From assembly GCA_944323135.1 (NCBI GenBank), contig CALURI010000003.1:62001-126000 (forward strand): DNA of 64,000 bases. The letters are read 5' to 3'. The DNA is from Candidatus Gastranaerophilales bacterium. Its GTDB lineage: Bacteria > Cyanobacteriota > Vampirovibrionia > Gastranaerophilales > Gastranaerophilaceae. The first letter of the stretch is position 1. Each line of letters opens with the position of its first letter. This document shows, piece after piece, positions 17,985 to 25,405 of the stretch. The notes under the pieces are model-generated. The model was not told where the DNA came from and did no database searches. It saw only the letters and a program-made list of their open reading frames with translations. A program made the translations under genes and the position numbers.

Positions 17985-18626
17985 TTATACTTTTATATTT
18001 ACTGTTTTACTATTATTGTTATTGCTGATTTTTTTCTTTTCCTCAAAACCTAAGCCTCTCATTAAGGGGTGAAGGATATAGTTGCTTAATTCTGATGCAA
18101 TCCAGGCAAGACCTATTACTGTCCCTGTCAGGTTGCTTAATTCAATTGCACCTTTTGCGGCAGGAAATTCTGGTGGTTTGTCGTCTTTTAAAAGATGTTC
18201 CTTTAAGGTTAATTTATCATCTTCAGATACTTTTAATGTATCAGAAATTTTTGATAAAAGCTTATGTCCTTGTCTGTCTTTTTTCTCTATTTTTGCAAGT
18301 TTTGCATAGTTTAGATATTCCGCTGCATTTTTAAAGGCTGGTAAGTCTTTATCTCCTTTTAGAATTTTTTGTGCTATTTTATATCCGTATTTTTGGAAAA
18401 TAAAAGGAATCATTGTTAAATATATTCCAAGACAAAGTGCCTGATATAAACCTTCTTTTGTTGCGGCATATTTCCTTGTATCTTTATCAACGTGGTTATC
18501 CATCATAATTGCAGCGGGACGACCGGTTGCTTTAAATAGTGATTCTGTTGTTACTGTGTATTTTGTGTTATTTGCAAAGTTTACAAATTTAGGGTTTAAA
18601 AGGATATTAGCTACTTTGTCAAGCAT
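17985..18626 (-). CDS. Membrane-associated protein, paralogue of the upstream gene
   Basis: A 213-residue protein of unknown function. A central motif (RPAAIMMDNHVDKDTRKYAA, about residues 36-55) is followed by EGLYQA and a hydrophobic helix (about residues 65-85); a second hydrophobic segment lies near residues 170-190. The same pattern MMDxxxxKDxRKYxAxxEGLxxA occurs in the gene directly upstream, so the pair arose by tandem duplication. Start and stop share one base with that gene, so translation is coupled. No known family is recognised. Confidence 0.75.
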   Translation of the reverse strand: MLDKVANILLNPKFVNFANNTKYTVTTESLFKATGRPAAIMMDNHVDKDTRKYAATKEGLYQALCLGIYLTMIPFIFQKYGYKIAQKILKGDKDLPAFKNAAEYLNYAKLAKIEKKDRQGHKLLSKISDTLKVSEDDKLTLKEHLLKDDKPPEFPAAKGAIELSNLTGTVIGLAWIASELSNYILHPLMRGLGFEEKKKISNNNNSKTVNIKV

Positions 18627-19156
18627 TATATACCTCCTATCTTCATTCCGGAATTATAAAAATTCTTGAAATGATAAGGGGTTGTATAACCTTGGAAATT
18701 CGGCTGTCTTATATTATTCTTTGGAAGGGTATATTTAGGTGTTTTTTTTGTTTCTTTTTGATTTGGTAACAGGGCATTCATGAGAGGTTTAGTTGCTGCA
18801 TTGCATATTGCAGGTATGACAAAAAGCGCTGTTAAGCTAACTGTGATAAGTGACAGAGTAGATTTCATTTTAGGAAGTTCATTAAGGTGATTAGTTTTTT
18901 TTGCAATATGTTTTGCAAGCTTTTCAACTCCTGCATCAGTGATTAAGTATGAGCAAAAAGCCACGGCACCTGTTAATCCCTCTCTGAATGCGGTGTATTT
19001 TCTTGAATCCTTTTCTTGTTTTTTGTCCATCATAGTAAATGTAGGACGTAAAATTCCTTTTGATACGGCAATTGTTAAAGCTCCATAGAGAGCTTTGTTG
19101 TTTTTGCCAAGATTTATACATAGATTCTTAAAATGTCTTTGAAAAGGGGTAGTCAT
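18626..19156 (-). CDS. Membrane-associated protein, paralogue of the downstream gene
   Basis: A 176-residue protein of unknown function. It carries MMDKKQEKDSRKYTAFREGL (about residues 42-61), the motif shared with its downstream neighbour, then a hydrophobic segment (about residues 62-78) and a second one (about residues 103-128) before a polar tail rich in Asn and Pro. It is the first gene of the three-gene minus-strand set 17663-19156, and is divergent from the LysR gene. Confidence 0.75.
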   Translation of the reverse strand: MTTPFQRHFKNLCINLGKNNKALYGALTIAVSKGILRPTFTMMDKKQEKDSRKYTAFREGLTGAVAFCSYLITDAGVEKLAKHIAKKTNHLNELPKMKSTLSLITVSLTALFVIPAICNAATKPLMNALLPNQKETKKTPKYTLPKNNIRQPNFQGYTTPYHFKNFYNSGMKIGGI

Positions 19157-19254
19157 TAATTTTCTCCATTATTATTCTAAAACTTGAAAATAGTGTGTAA
19201 AATATCAAAAATATTATAATGATTATAAGTTTTTCTTATAATTTATTAATCTTA

Positions 19255-19263
19255 TGATATAAT
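19255..19263 (+). promoter_or_regulatory. LysR gene extended -10 promoter (leaderless)
   Basis: TGATATAAT is an extended -10 element that ends 6 nt before the ATG at 19270. No Shine-Dalgarno sequence is present. Confidence 0.6.
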
Positions 19264-19269
19264 TTAGTT

Positions 19270-20151
19270 ATGAATTTAAATCAATTTAAATATATTGTTG
19301 CAATAGCGGATGAATTGAATATATCTAAAGCTGCTCAAAAACTCTATGTTTCACAACCTTCTCTAAGTCAATGTGTACAAAATGTTGAACGCGAACTTGG
19401 TACAAAGATTTTTGATAGAAGTACAACTCCTTTAAAAATTACTTATGCAGGAGAAGTTTATATAAAGTGGGCAAGAAAAATTTTAAATTCAACAGAAGAA
19501 ATAAATAGGCAAATTGCCGATATTTCAGGGCTTAAAAATATAAAACTTTCTATAGGTATTTCTCCATACCGCAGTACTTGTATTTTGCCAGCGGTTATAA
19601 AGCAGTTTAAAAAATTGTATCCGCAATGTTATATAGTTGTAGAAGAACATCCGACAACTATTCTGCATTCTATGATGGATGAGGGCAAAATTGATATTTT
19701 AATTGATACTCCGCATCATAATACAATTGATTATACAAGTATTCCATTAATAAAAGAAAATATATTGCTTGATGTCCCAAAAGATTGGAATATAAAAGAT
19801 GATGAGGTTGATCTTTCTGAATTTGCGGATAAACCTTTTGTAATGCTTGCAAATGAACAATTGTTAGGCAGATTGTCAAGAGATTTGTGTTTGAAAAACG
19901 GTTTTGAACCAAAAATTGCATTAGAATGTCATACTGTAGAAACGGCTCATGCTTTTGTTGCAGAAGGTATAGGTATATCTTTTGTGCCTGAACTTTTTGT
20001 AAAATATTGGAATAAAAAAGATACAAATTATTATAAAATTAAAAATTGTCAGCCTGTTCGAGAATTTTGTGTAATATACGATAACAGAAAGTATTTACCT
20101 TTAGCTGTTCAAGATTTTATAAAAGTATTAGATGATTTCTTGCACAGTTAA
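19270..20151 (+). CDS. LysR-type transcriptional regulator
   Basis: A 293-residue protein of the LysR family. The N-terminal winged helix-turn-helix is typical (LNISKAAQKLYVSQPSLSQC, residues 17-36, then ELGTKIFDRS), followed by the linker helix and a periplasmic-binding-like effector domain (residues about 90-290). It lies just before alr in the same direction and divergent from a membrane protein set. Either could be its target, but LysR regulators often control the divergent gene. The effector is unknown. Confidence 0.93.
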   Translation: MNLNQFKYIVAIADELNISKAAQKLYVSQPSLSQCVQNVERELGTKIFDRSTTPLKITYAGEVYIKWARKILNSTEEINRQIADISGLKNIKLSIGISPYRSTCILPAVIKQFKKLYPQCYIVVEEHPTTILHSMMDEGKIDILIDTPHHNTIDYTSIPLIKENILLDVPKDWNIKDDEVDLSEFADKPFVMLANEQLLGRLSRDLCLKNGFEPKIALECHTVETAHAFVAEGIGISFVPELFVKYWNKKDTNYYKIKNCQPVREFCVIYDNRKYLPLAVQDFIKVLDDFLHS

Positions 20152-20177
20152 TAATTTAGTAATATACTAAAGTTATT

Positions 20178-21359
20178 ATGAAAAACGTAAGACAAACAAA
20201 TATAAATATACATAGAGATAGCTGGGTTGAGATTAATTTAGAAAATATTGCATATAATATGCGCTCAATAAGAAAAAATACCCCTGAAGGAATTAAGTTG
20301 TTAGCGGTTGTTAAAGCTGATGCATACGGACATGGCTCTGTTATGTTAGCCCCGACTCTTTTGGCTTCAGGTGCTGATATGTTGGGAGTTGCTTCAATTG
20401 ACGAAGGTGTCGATTTAAGACAGGCAAAAATTAATTGTGAAATTTTAGTTTTGGGAGCTGTTCCTGTATGGGCTGTAGAAAGTGCAGTGAAAGCTGATTT
20501 AACTATAGCAATTTTTTCAAAAGAGCATTTGGCAGCTTGCCGTCAAGCTTATGAAAGAACCGGTATAAAACCCAAAGTTCATGTAAAACTCGATACAGGA
20601 ATGAACAGAATTGGTGTATCAATTGATGATGCGGTTGAATTTATTAACGAAGTCAGAAATGCAGATTATTTAGATTTTGGCGGAATATTTACGCATCTTG
20701 CAAACGCTGAAAATAGAGAAAAAACTCAAATTCAAATAAACAGATGGAACAGTGTAATTTCAAAAATTGATACAAAAGGTCTGCTTTTACATATTCTAAA
20801 TACAGCAGGTGCAATGTGTTATGATGTTCCAAATTCAAATATGCGACGTGCAGGAATTGCTTTATACGGCCTTTATCCTGATTTGCCTGAAGACGGGAAT
20901 GATCAAAAGCCTCTATACAAAACTGGCGGCGATTATGATACTTTCCAAAAAGTGGTGAAAAAACCGGATTTGAAACCTGTAATGTCTTTAAAAGCCAGAA
21001 TTGTAAATATTCATGAGGCAAAAGACGGAGAAGGAATCAGCTATGGGCATACCTTTACAGCACATGGGGTGAGAAAAATCGCAACAGTTCCTTTAGGTTA
21101 TGCAGATGGCGTTCCACGCGGACTTTCTAATAAAATTTCCGGGGTTTTGAATGGAAAAGAAGTCCCGCAAGTAGGGAATATTACAATGGATCAGATGATG
21201 TTTGATATAACAGGAGTGGATGCAAACTTAGGCGATATCATAACATTATTAGATGAAAATCATACAATTGATGAGTGGGCAAAAATATTAGGGACAATAA
21301 ATTACGAATTGACTTGCCGTTTAAAAGTTAGATTACCAAGAGTTTATACAAGGGAATAG
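20178..21359 (+). CDS. alr: Alanine racemase
   Basis: A PLP-dependent racemase that makes D-alanine for peptidoglycan. The PLP lysine lies in AVVKADAYGHGS (Lys46), and the second catalytic base is the Tyr of SYGHTF (about residue 288). Fold type III barrel motifs (HVKLDTGMNRIG, FTHLANAE) are clear. At 393 aa it is a little longer than average, with an insertion around residues 235-265 (DLPEDGNDQK...). It sits 8 nt before the dihydrolipoyl dehydrogenase gene. Confidence 0.96.
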   Translation: MKNVRQTNINIHRDSWVEINLENIAYNMRSIRKNTPEGIKLLAVVKADAYGHGSVMLAPTLLASGADMLGVASIDEGVDLRQAKINCEILVLGAVPVWAVESAVKADLTIAIFSKEHLAACRQAYERTGIKPKVHVKLDTGMNRIGVSIDDAVEFINEVRNADYLDFGGIFTHLANAENREKTQIQINRWNSVISKIDTKGLLLHILNTAGAMCYDVPNSNMRRAGIALYGLYPDLPEDGNDQKPLYKTGGDYDTFQKVVKKPDLKPVMSLKARIVNIHEAKDGEGISYGHTFTAHGVRKIATVPLGYADGVPRGLSNKISGVLNGKEVPQVGNITMDQMMFDITGVDANLGDIITLLDENHTIDEWAKILGTINYELTCRLKVRLPRVYTRE

Positions 21360-21366
21360 GTTTTTA

Positions 21367-22602
21367 ATGAGTGAAAATTGCAAATTTGATTTGGGTATAA
21401 TTGGTGCAGGGCCTGCTGGTTATACTGCTGCTTTTCAGGCCAGAGCTAAGGGATTATCTGTTGTTTTATTTGAAAAGGATAAAGTTGGCGGTGTATGTCT
21501 TAACAGAGGTTGTATTCCGACAAAAGCAATTTTGCACTCAGCCGAGTTGTATGAAGAAATCAAGTCAGCTTCAGAACTTGGTATAAATCTTGAAAATTTG
21601 TCTTTTGATTACAAAAAAGTTGTTGAAAGAAAAGACAAAGTTGTTGAAAAGGTTAGAAAATCTCTTGAATTAGCCTTGAAAAACAGCGGAGTGCAAACAA
21701 TAAATTCTGAGGCAAAAGTAATTTCTAATAATCAAATTTATGCTGATGACAAAGTTTATGAATGTGCTAGTATAATTACTGCAACAGGTTCTAAGCCGAA
21801 AGATTTTCCAAATCTAAGATTTGATCATGAATTTGTATTAAGTTCTGATGATATTTTAAATTTAGATACTTTGCCAAAAAGTATTTTAATAATAGGTTCT
21901 GGAGCTATCGGGATTGAATGGGCAAGAATTTTTGCAGCATTTGATGTTGATGTTTCAGTTGTTGAAGTCGCGGAGCATTTGCTTCCGTTGGCCGATATCG
22001 AAGTTTCAAAAAGAGTTGAAAGAATTTTTAAGGCTAAAAAAATAAAGATGTTTTTGGCGGATTCTGTTGAAAAAATTGAGGATAGAAAAGTTTATTTATC
22101 TTCCGGTGATATTTTGGAGCCCGAACTTGTTCTTTTAGCAGTCGGACGAAAACCTGAAAATGATTTTGAAAATGTAACTTGTATCGGTGATGCTTGCGGG
22201 AAAATCCAGCTCGCACATTTTGCAATAAAGCAGGCTATTGAAAACGTTTCCGGAATTGAGTTTGACGAAAATCTTGTTCCGTCAGTAGTTTACGGCTGTC
22301 CTGAAATAGCTTGGGTTGGTAAACGTGAACAGGATTTGGAAGAAGGAAGTTATAAAAAATCAAATCTTTTAATTTCTGCTCTTGGTAAATCTCATTGTGA
22401 TAATTGTACAGATGGATTTATAAAAATACTTTCACAAAACGGAAAAATTGTAGGTGCACATATTGTTGCAAAAGAAGCTTCTTCTTTAATTCAACAAATA
22501 ACAATAGCTATGCAAAATAACATAGCTATTGATGATTTGAAAAAAGTTTGTTTTGCACATCCAACATATTCAGAGGGCATATTTGAATGTTTGTTTAAAT
22601 AG
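21367..22602 (+). CDS. lpdA: Dihydrolipoyl dehydrogenase, short form
   Basis: A flavoprotein disulfide reductase. The FAD motif GAGPAGYTAA (residues 12-21), redox disulfide GGVCLNRGCIPTK, NAD motif IGSGAIGIEWA and C-terminal catalytic HPTYSEG are all present, so the fold and active site look complete. At 411 aa it is about 50 residues shorter than usual Lpd. The missing part is mainly between VGRKPEND and the FAD-contacting IGDA, where only about 9 residues remain. It regenerates lipoamide in 2-oxoacid dehydrogenase or glycine cleavage complexes. lipA lies downstream, which supports a lipoyl role. Confidence 0.88.
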   Translation: MSENCKFDLGIIGAGPAGYTAAFQARAKGLSVVLFEKDKVGGVCLNRGCIPTKAILHSAELYEEIKSASELGINLENLSFDYKKVVERKDKVVEKVRKSLELALKNSGVQTINSEAKVISNNQIYADDKVYECASIITATGSKPKDFPNLRFDHEFVLSSDDILNLDTLPKSILIIGSGAIGIEWARIFAAFDVDVSVVEVAEHLLPLADIEVSKRVERIFKAKKIKMFLADSVEKIEDRKVYLSSGDILEPELVLLAVGRKPENDFENVTCIGDACGKIQLAHFAIKQAIENVSGIEFDENLVPSVVYGCPEIAWVGKREQDLEEGSYKKSNLLISALGKSHCDNCTDGFIKILSQNGKIVGAHIVAKEASSLIQQITIAMQNNIAIDDLKKVCFAHPTYSEGIFECLFK

Positions 22603-22840
22603 TGCCTGTCCAGAACGGAACTTTTCCAAAATTCCAATATGTGTTTGTAGGGTTTAAGTCTTTGTGGCGCCATATTTTTTTACGTTCAACTTTAGTTTCG
22701 GTTTTTTGTTGGTCATCTTCATTTTGTTGAACTTGTACTTCTTCCTCTGTTGTTACACGAGATCCCGGTACTTCATAAACTTCTGCATAAGCACATCCTG
22801 CAAAACATAATAAACAAAATAGTGTTATAAAATTTTTCAT
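22595..22840 (-). CDS. Small secreted protein
   Basis: An 81-residue protein with a signal peptide (MKNFITLFCLLCFAGCAYA, cleavage after AYA; the FAGC could instead act as a lipobox). The mature part is short, Gln/Glu-rich and ends with aromatic residues. A strong AGGAGTAAC site precedes the ATG, which supports it as a real gene. It converges on lpdA with an 8-nt overlap. The function is unknown. Confidence 0.7.
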   Translation of the reverse strand: MKNFITLFCLLCFAGCAYAEVYEVPGSRVTTEEEVQVQQNEDDQQKTETKVERKKIWRHKDLNPTNTYWNFGKVPFWTGTI

Positions 22841-22909
22841 ACAAGTTACTCCTGTTGTTCCTTACATACATTATAACGTTATAAGTCATGAAAATCAATA
22901 TTTTTGCTA

Positions 22910-22915
22910 TATAAT
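22910..22915 (+). promoter_or_regulatory. lipA -10 box (leaderless)
   Basis: TATAAT ends 7 nt before the lipA ATG. There is no Shine-Dalgarno sequence. Confidence 0.5.
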
Positions 22916-22922
22916 TTAAAAT

Positions 22923-23765
22923 ATGCATAAAAGATTACCTGATTATTTAAAACGACCAATTATAGATACGGATAAAACCCGCACTGTACGTAGAATTTTA
23001 AAGACAAAATGTTTAAATACCGTATGTGAAAATGCTCGTTGCCCTAATAAAAATGAATGTTACACAAAAAATACAGCTACATTTTTGATTATGGGGAAAA
23101 ACTGTACAAGAAATTGCAGATATTGCAATATTACCTGTTCGCGTCCTGAGCCTTTGGATTTGAATGAACCTTTTCATGTTGCTGAAGCTGTAAAAGATTT
23201 AGGACTTAAATATGCTGTAATTACCTCTGTTACAAGAGATGATTTGCCTGATGGCGGTGCAGAGCATTTTGCAAATTGTATTTATGAAATCAGAAAAATC
23301 TCCCCTGATGTTAAAATTGAAATTTTAACTCCTGATTTTAAAGGAAATAAAGATTCTCTAAATACTATTATAAAAGCTAATCCGAATGTTTTTAACCATA
23401 ATATTGAAACGGTAAGAAATGTGTTTAAAACAGCTCGTCCTCAAGGAGATTATGATTGTTCATTGGAAGTTTTGAAATATATTAAAGATAATAGTGATAT
23501 ATTAACAAAATCAGGATTGATGATAGGTTTGGGCGAAACCTTTGAAGATATAGAAGAAACGCTGCTTGATTTGAAAAATGTAGGCTGTGATATTTTGACA
23601 ATAGGTCAATATATTCAACCATCAAAGGCTCATTTAGAGGTTTCTAAATACTATACCTCTGATGAATATGAAAAATTAAAACAGTTGGCTAAAAAGGTTG
23701 GGATAAAGTACTATCAAATTGGGCCTTTAGTCAGAAGTTCCTATCGAGCATCGGAATTGATTTAA
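22923..23765 (+). CDS. lipA: Lipoyl synthase
   Basis: A radical SAM enzyme that inserts two sulfurs into protein-bound octanoyl groups. The auxiliary-cluster motif CENARCPNKNEC (about residues 36-47) and the radical SAM motif CTRNCRYC (about residues 61-68) are intact, followed by VTRDDLPDGGAEHF and the terminal RSSY motif that binds the auxiliary cluster. The length of 280 aa is normal. Its octanoyl donor enzyme may be the lipM-like gene at 36.4 kb. Confidence 0.96.
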   Translation: MHKRLPDYLKRPIIDTDKTRTVRRILKTKCLNTVCENARCPNKNECYTKNTATFLIMGKNCTRNCRYCNITCSRPEPLDLNEPFHVAEAVKDLGLKYAVITSVTRDDLPDGGAEHFANCIYEIRKISPDVKIEILTPDFKGNKDSLNTIIKANPNVFNHNIETVRNVFKTARPQGDYDCSLEVLKYIKDNSDILTKSGLMIGLGETFEDIEETLLDLKNVGCDILTIGQYIQPSKAHLEVSKYYTSDEYEKLKQLAKKVGIKYYQIGPLVRSSYRASELI

Positions 23766-24493
23766 AATCTTATAGGATAATCTTTAGGAATTTTCCAGCC
23801 GTTCATTTGAATTAAAGCAGTGCAATATGCTCTTTCATTGTTAACACTTTCTTTACATCCGACACTGTTATCATTTCTAAGTTTTTCTTCTGTACCGTCC
23901 CATCCTGCTTTATAAGGTTCTATACCTTTACCATAGTGATATTTGTTACTAGAAGTGTTGGTTGTAGGATTAAAGTAAAAAGTAAAACTTGTTTTCCCTC
24001 TGTCATTTTTGGATTTTTCTGTTATTATATTTCCGTTTTCATCTACATTTTTTTCGTAATTTTTTGCATCAGGGAAAAATATCATTGACATTGGTCCAAA
24101 TGAAAACATACTCCCATCTTGAAAATAGACTAATACACTGCTTTTCCCATAAGTAATTTTTAGTGGAGAAAGGTATGGTCTGAAATATTTGTTAAAATAC
24201 TCAGTATTTGGGATAGGTTTTGAAGTGTCATTGTTCCCGTTTTCATCTTTTTCGTATAATATTTCAAATTTATCCCACCCGCTGGTATCACCATAATCGG
24301 CTTCAGCCATTTTAACAGCCTGATTCATAGTGCTGTAAATTTTTGCGAGTCTTGTCTCTACAACGGTTTTTCTATGATTAGCAATAAGTGTCGGTATTGT
24401 TAGTGCCGCAACAACACCGATAATTCCAAGTGTTATTAATACTTATGCGAGAGTAAAACCTATTTTTTGTTTAGTAAGATGTTTTTTATTCAT
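23762..24493 (-). pseudogene. Type IV pilin-like gene with a TAA at the Glu5 codon
   Basis: From an ATG at 24493 the frame reads a basic leader ending KIG, then FTLA, a TAA stop (24445-24443), then VLITLGIIGVVAALTIPTLI and an intact 227-codon remainder to the TAA at 23762. The stop falls exactly on the conserved Glu5 of type IV pilins; a single base change (A to C at 24445 on the plus strand) would give GAA. The remainder is conserved, including MNQAVKMAEADYGD and a C-terminal ALIQMNGWKIPKDYPIR almost identical to the pilin at 6.3 kb. Internal restart at the Met of STMNQAV (24328) would make a protein without the pilin helix. It is therefore a recent pseudogene, a readthrough case or a sequence error. 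It is divergent from an XRE regulator. Confidence 0.85.
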
Positions 24494-24583
24494 GTTAAAT
24501 CTCAATTATACTAGCTTACTATTTAATATATTTTATGTCTAATAATTGAATTTTAGTATATCGAATTATTTTTGTCAATAGTT

Positions 24584-24589
24584 TAAAAT
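24584..24589 (+). promoter_or_regulatory. -10 box of the second XRE regulator (leaderless)
   Basis: TAAAAT ends 6 nt before the ATG at 24596, the same box and spacing as for the XRE gene at 6.2 kb. No Shine-Dalgarno sequence is seen. Confidence 0.5.
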
Positions 24590-24595
24590 TAGATA

Positions 24596-24814
24596 ATGCA
24601 AAAAGATGATTTTTTGAAATTGGGATATAAAATAAAATTTGAAAGAAGCAAGCGTAAACTCTCTCAATTAGATTTAGCATTAAAAACAGGGCTTACAACA
24701 AGAACAGTAAGCAGAATTGAATGTGGCTCAATTGATCCTAAATATTCAACATTAGTTAGAATTGCAGGAGCACTGGAATTAAATATAATTGATTTATTGA
24801 ATTTTAAATTATAA
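24596..24814 (+). CDS. Small XRE-family HTH regulator
   Basis: A 72-residue single-domain Cro/CI-type regulator. It has IKFERSKRKLSQLDLALKTG, then TTRTVSRIECGSIDPK and a final helix LVRIAGALELNIIDLL. It is similar in size and pattern to the protein at 5970-6197, and like it is divergent from a pilin-like gene with about 100 bp between the starts. It is inferred to regulate that pilin gene. It converges on tsaC with a 6-nt gap. Confidence 0.9.
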   Translation: MQKDDFLKLGYKIKFERSKRKLSQLDLALKTGLTTRTVSRIECGSIDPKYSTLVRIAGALELNIIDLLNFKL

Positions 24815-24820
24815 ATTTTA

Positions 24821-25405
24821 TTAAATTTCTATTGTGATTGCACCTTGACGGAATATTTTTAAATCATCTTTGAATACTCCGCAAACAGTTGATTCAAGAC
24901 CTTTGCAGATGTGACCGTAGTCAGGGATTATCAAATCTGCAAGCCCTTGCATATTTTCTAGCGCTTGTTCATAAGTTTTTGCAGACGGTTGATGAGACAG
25001 ATTGGCACTGGTTGTAGCAAGAACATGACCGGGGGTAATTTCACAAATTTCTTTAAAAACTTCGTTATCAGGCACTCTTATTCCGACTGTTTCCATGTTT
25101 GATGTCATAAAATATGGAGTTTTGTCACTTTTTTCAACGACAAGTGTGAGTGCTCCAGGAAAATATTTTTTAATTAAACGGCAACCGATTTTTGGTATTG
25201 GTTTTACATATTCAAGCAAATTGTATGTTTCGTTAGACATTAAAATTAAAGGTTTTTGAGCTTCTCGTTTTTTTATTTCATAAATTTTTTTTACAGCTTT
25301 TTCAGATGTTGGCAGGCAGCCTAGTCCCCATACTGTGTCTGTTACGTATACGATTACTCCATCATTTTCTAAAACTTCTTTAATTTGTTCTTTATTTTCC
25401 AGCAT
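24821..25405 (-). CDS. tsaC: Threonylcarbamoyl-AMP synthase (YrdC/Sua5 family)
   Basis: It makes threonylcarbamoyl-AMP from threonine, bicarbonate and ATP for the t6A37 modification of tRNAs. The YrdC domain fills the 194 residues: TDTVWGLGCL near the start, IKKREAQKPLILM (the KxR..KP motif), the FPGALTLVV strand and TTSANLSHQPS. There is no C-terminal Sua5 domain. Its start overlaps the end of murJ by 14 nt with a GAGGAAG site. Confidence 0.93.
   Translation of the reverse strand: MLENKEQIKEVLENDGVIVYVTDTVWGLGCLPTSEKAVKKIYEIKKREAQKPLILMSNETYNLLEYVKPIPKIGCRLIKKYFPGALTLVVEKSDKTPYFMTSNMETVGIRVPDNEVFKEICEITPGHVLATTSANLSHQPSAKTYEQALENMQGLADLIIPDYGHICKGLESTVCGVFKDDLKIFRQGAITIEI

Noticed and set aside
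24541-24570. Inverted repeat AATAATT/AATTATT in the gap of the second XRE/pilin pair as an operator
   Set aside because: It has only seven A/T pairs separated by 16 nt in very AT-rich sequence, and does not resemble the palindrome in the first pair.
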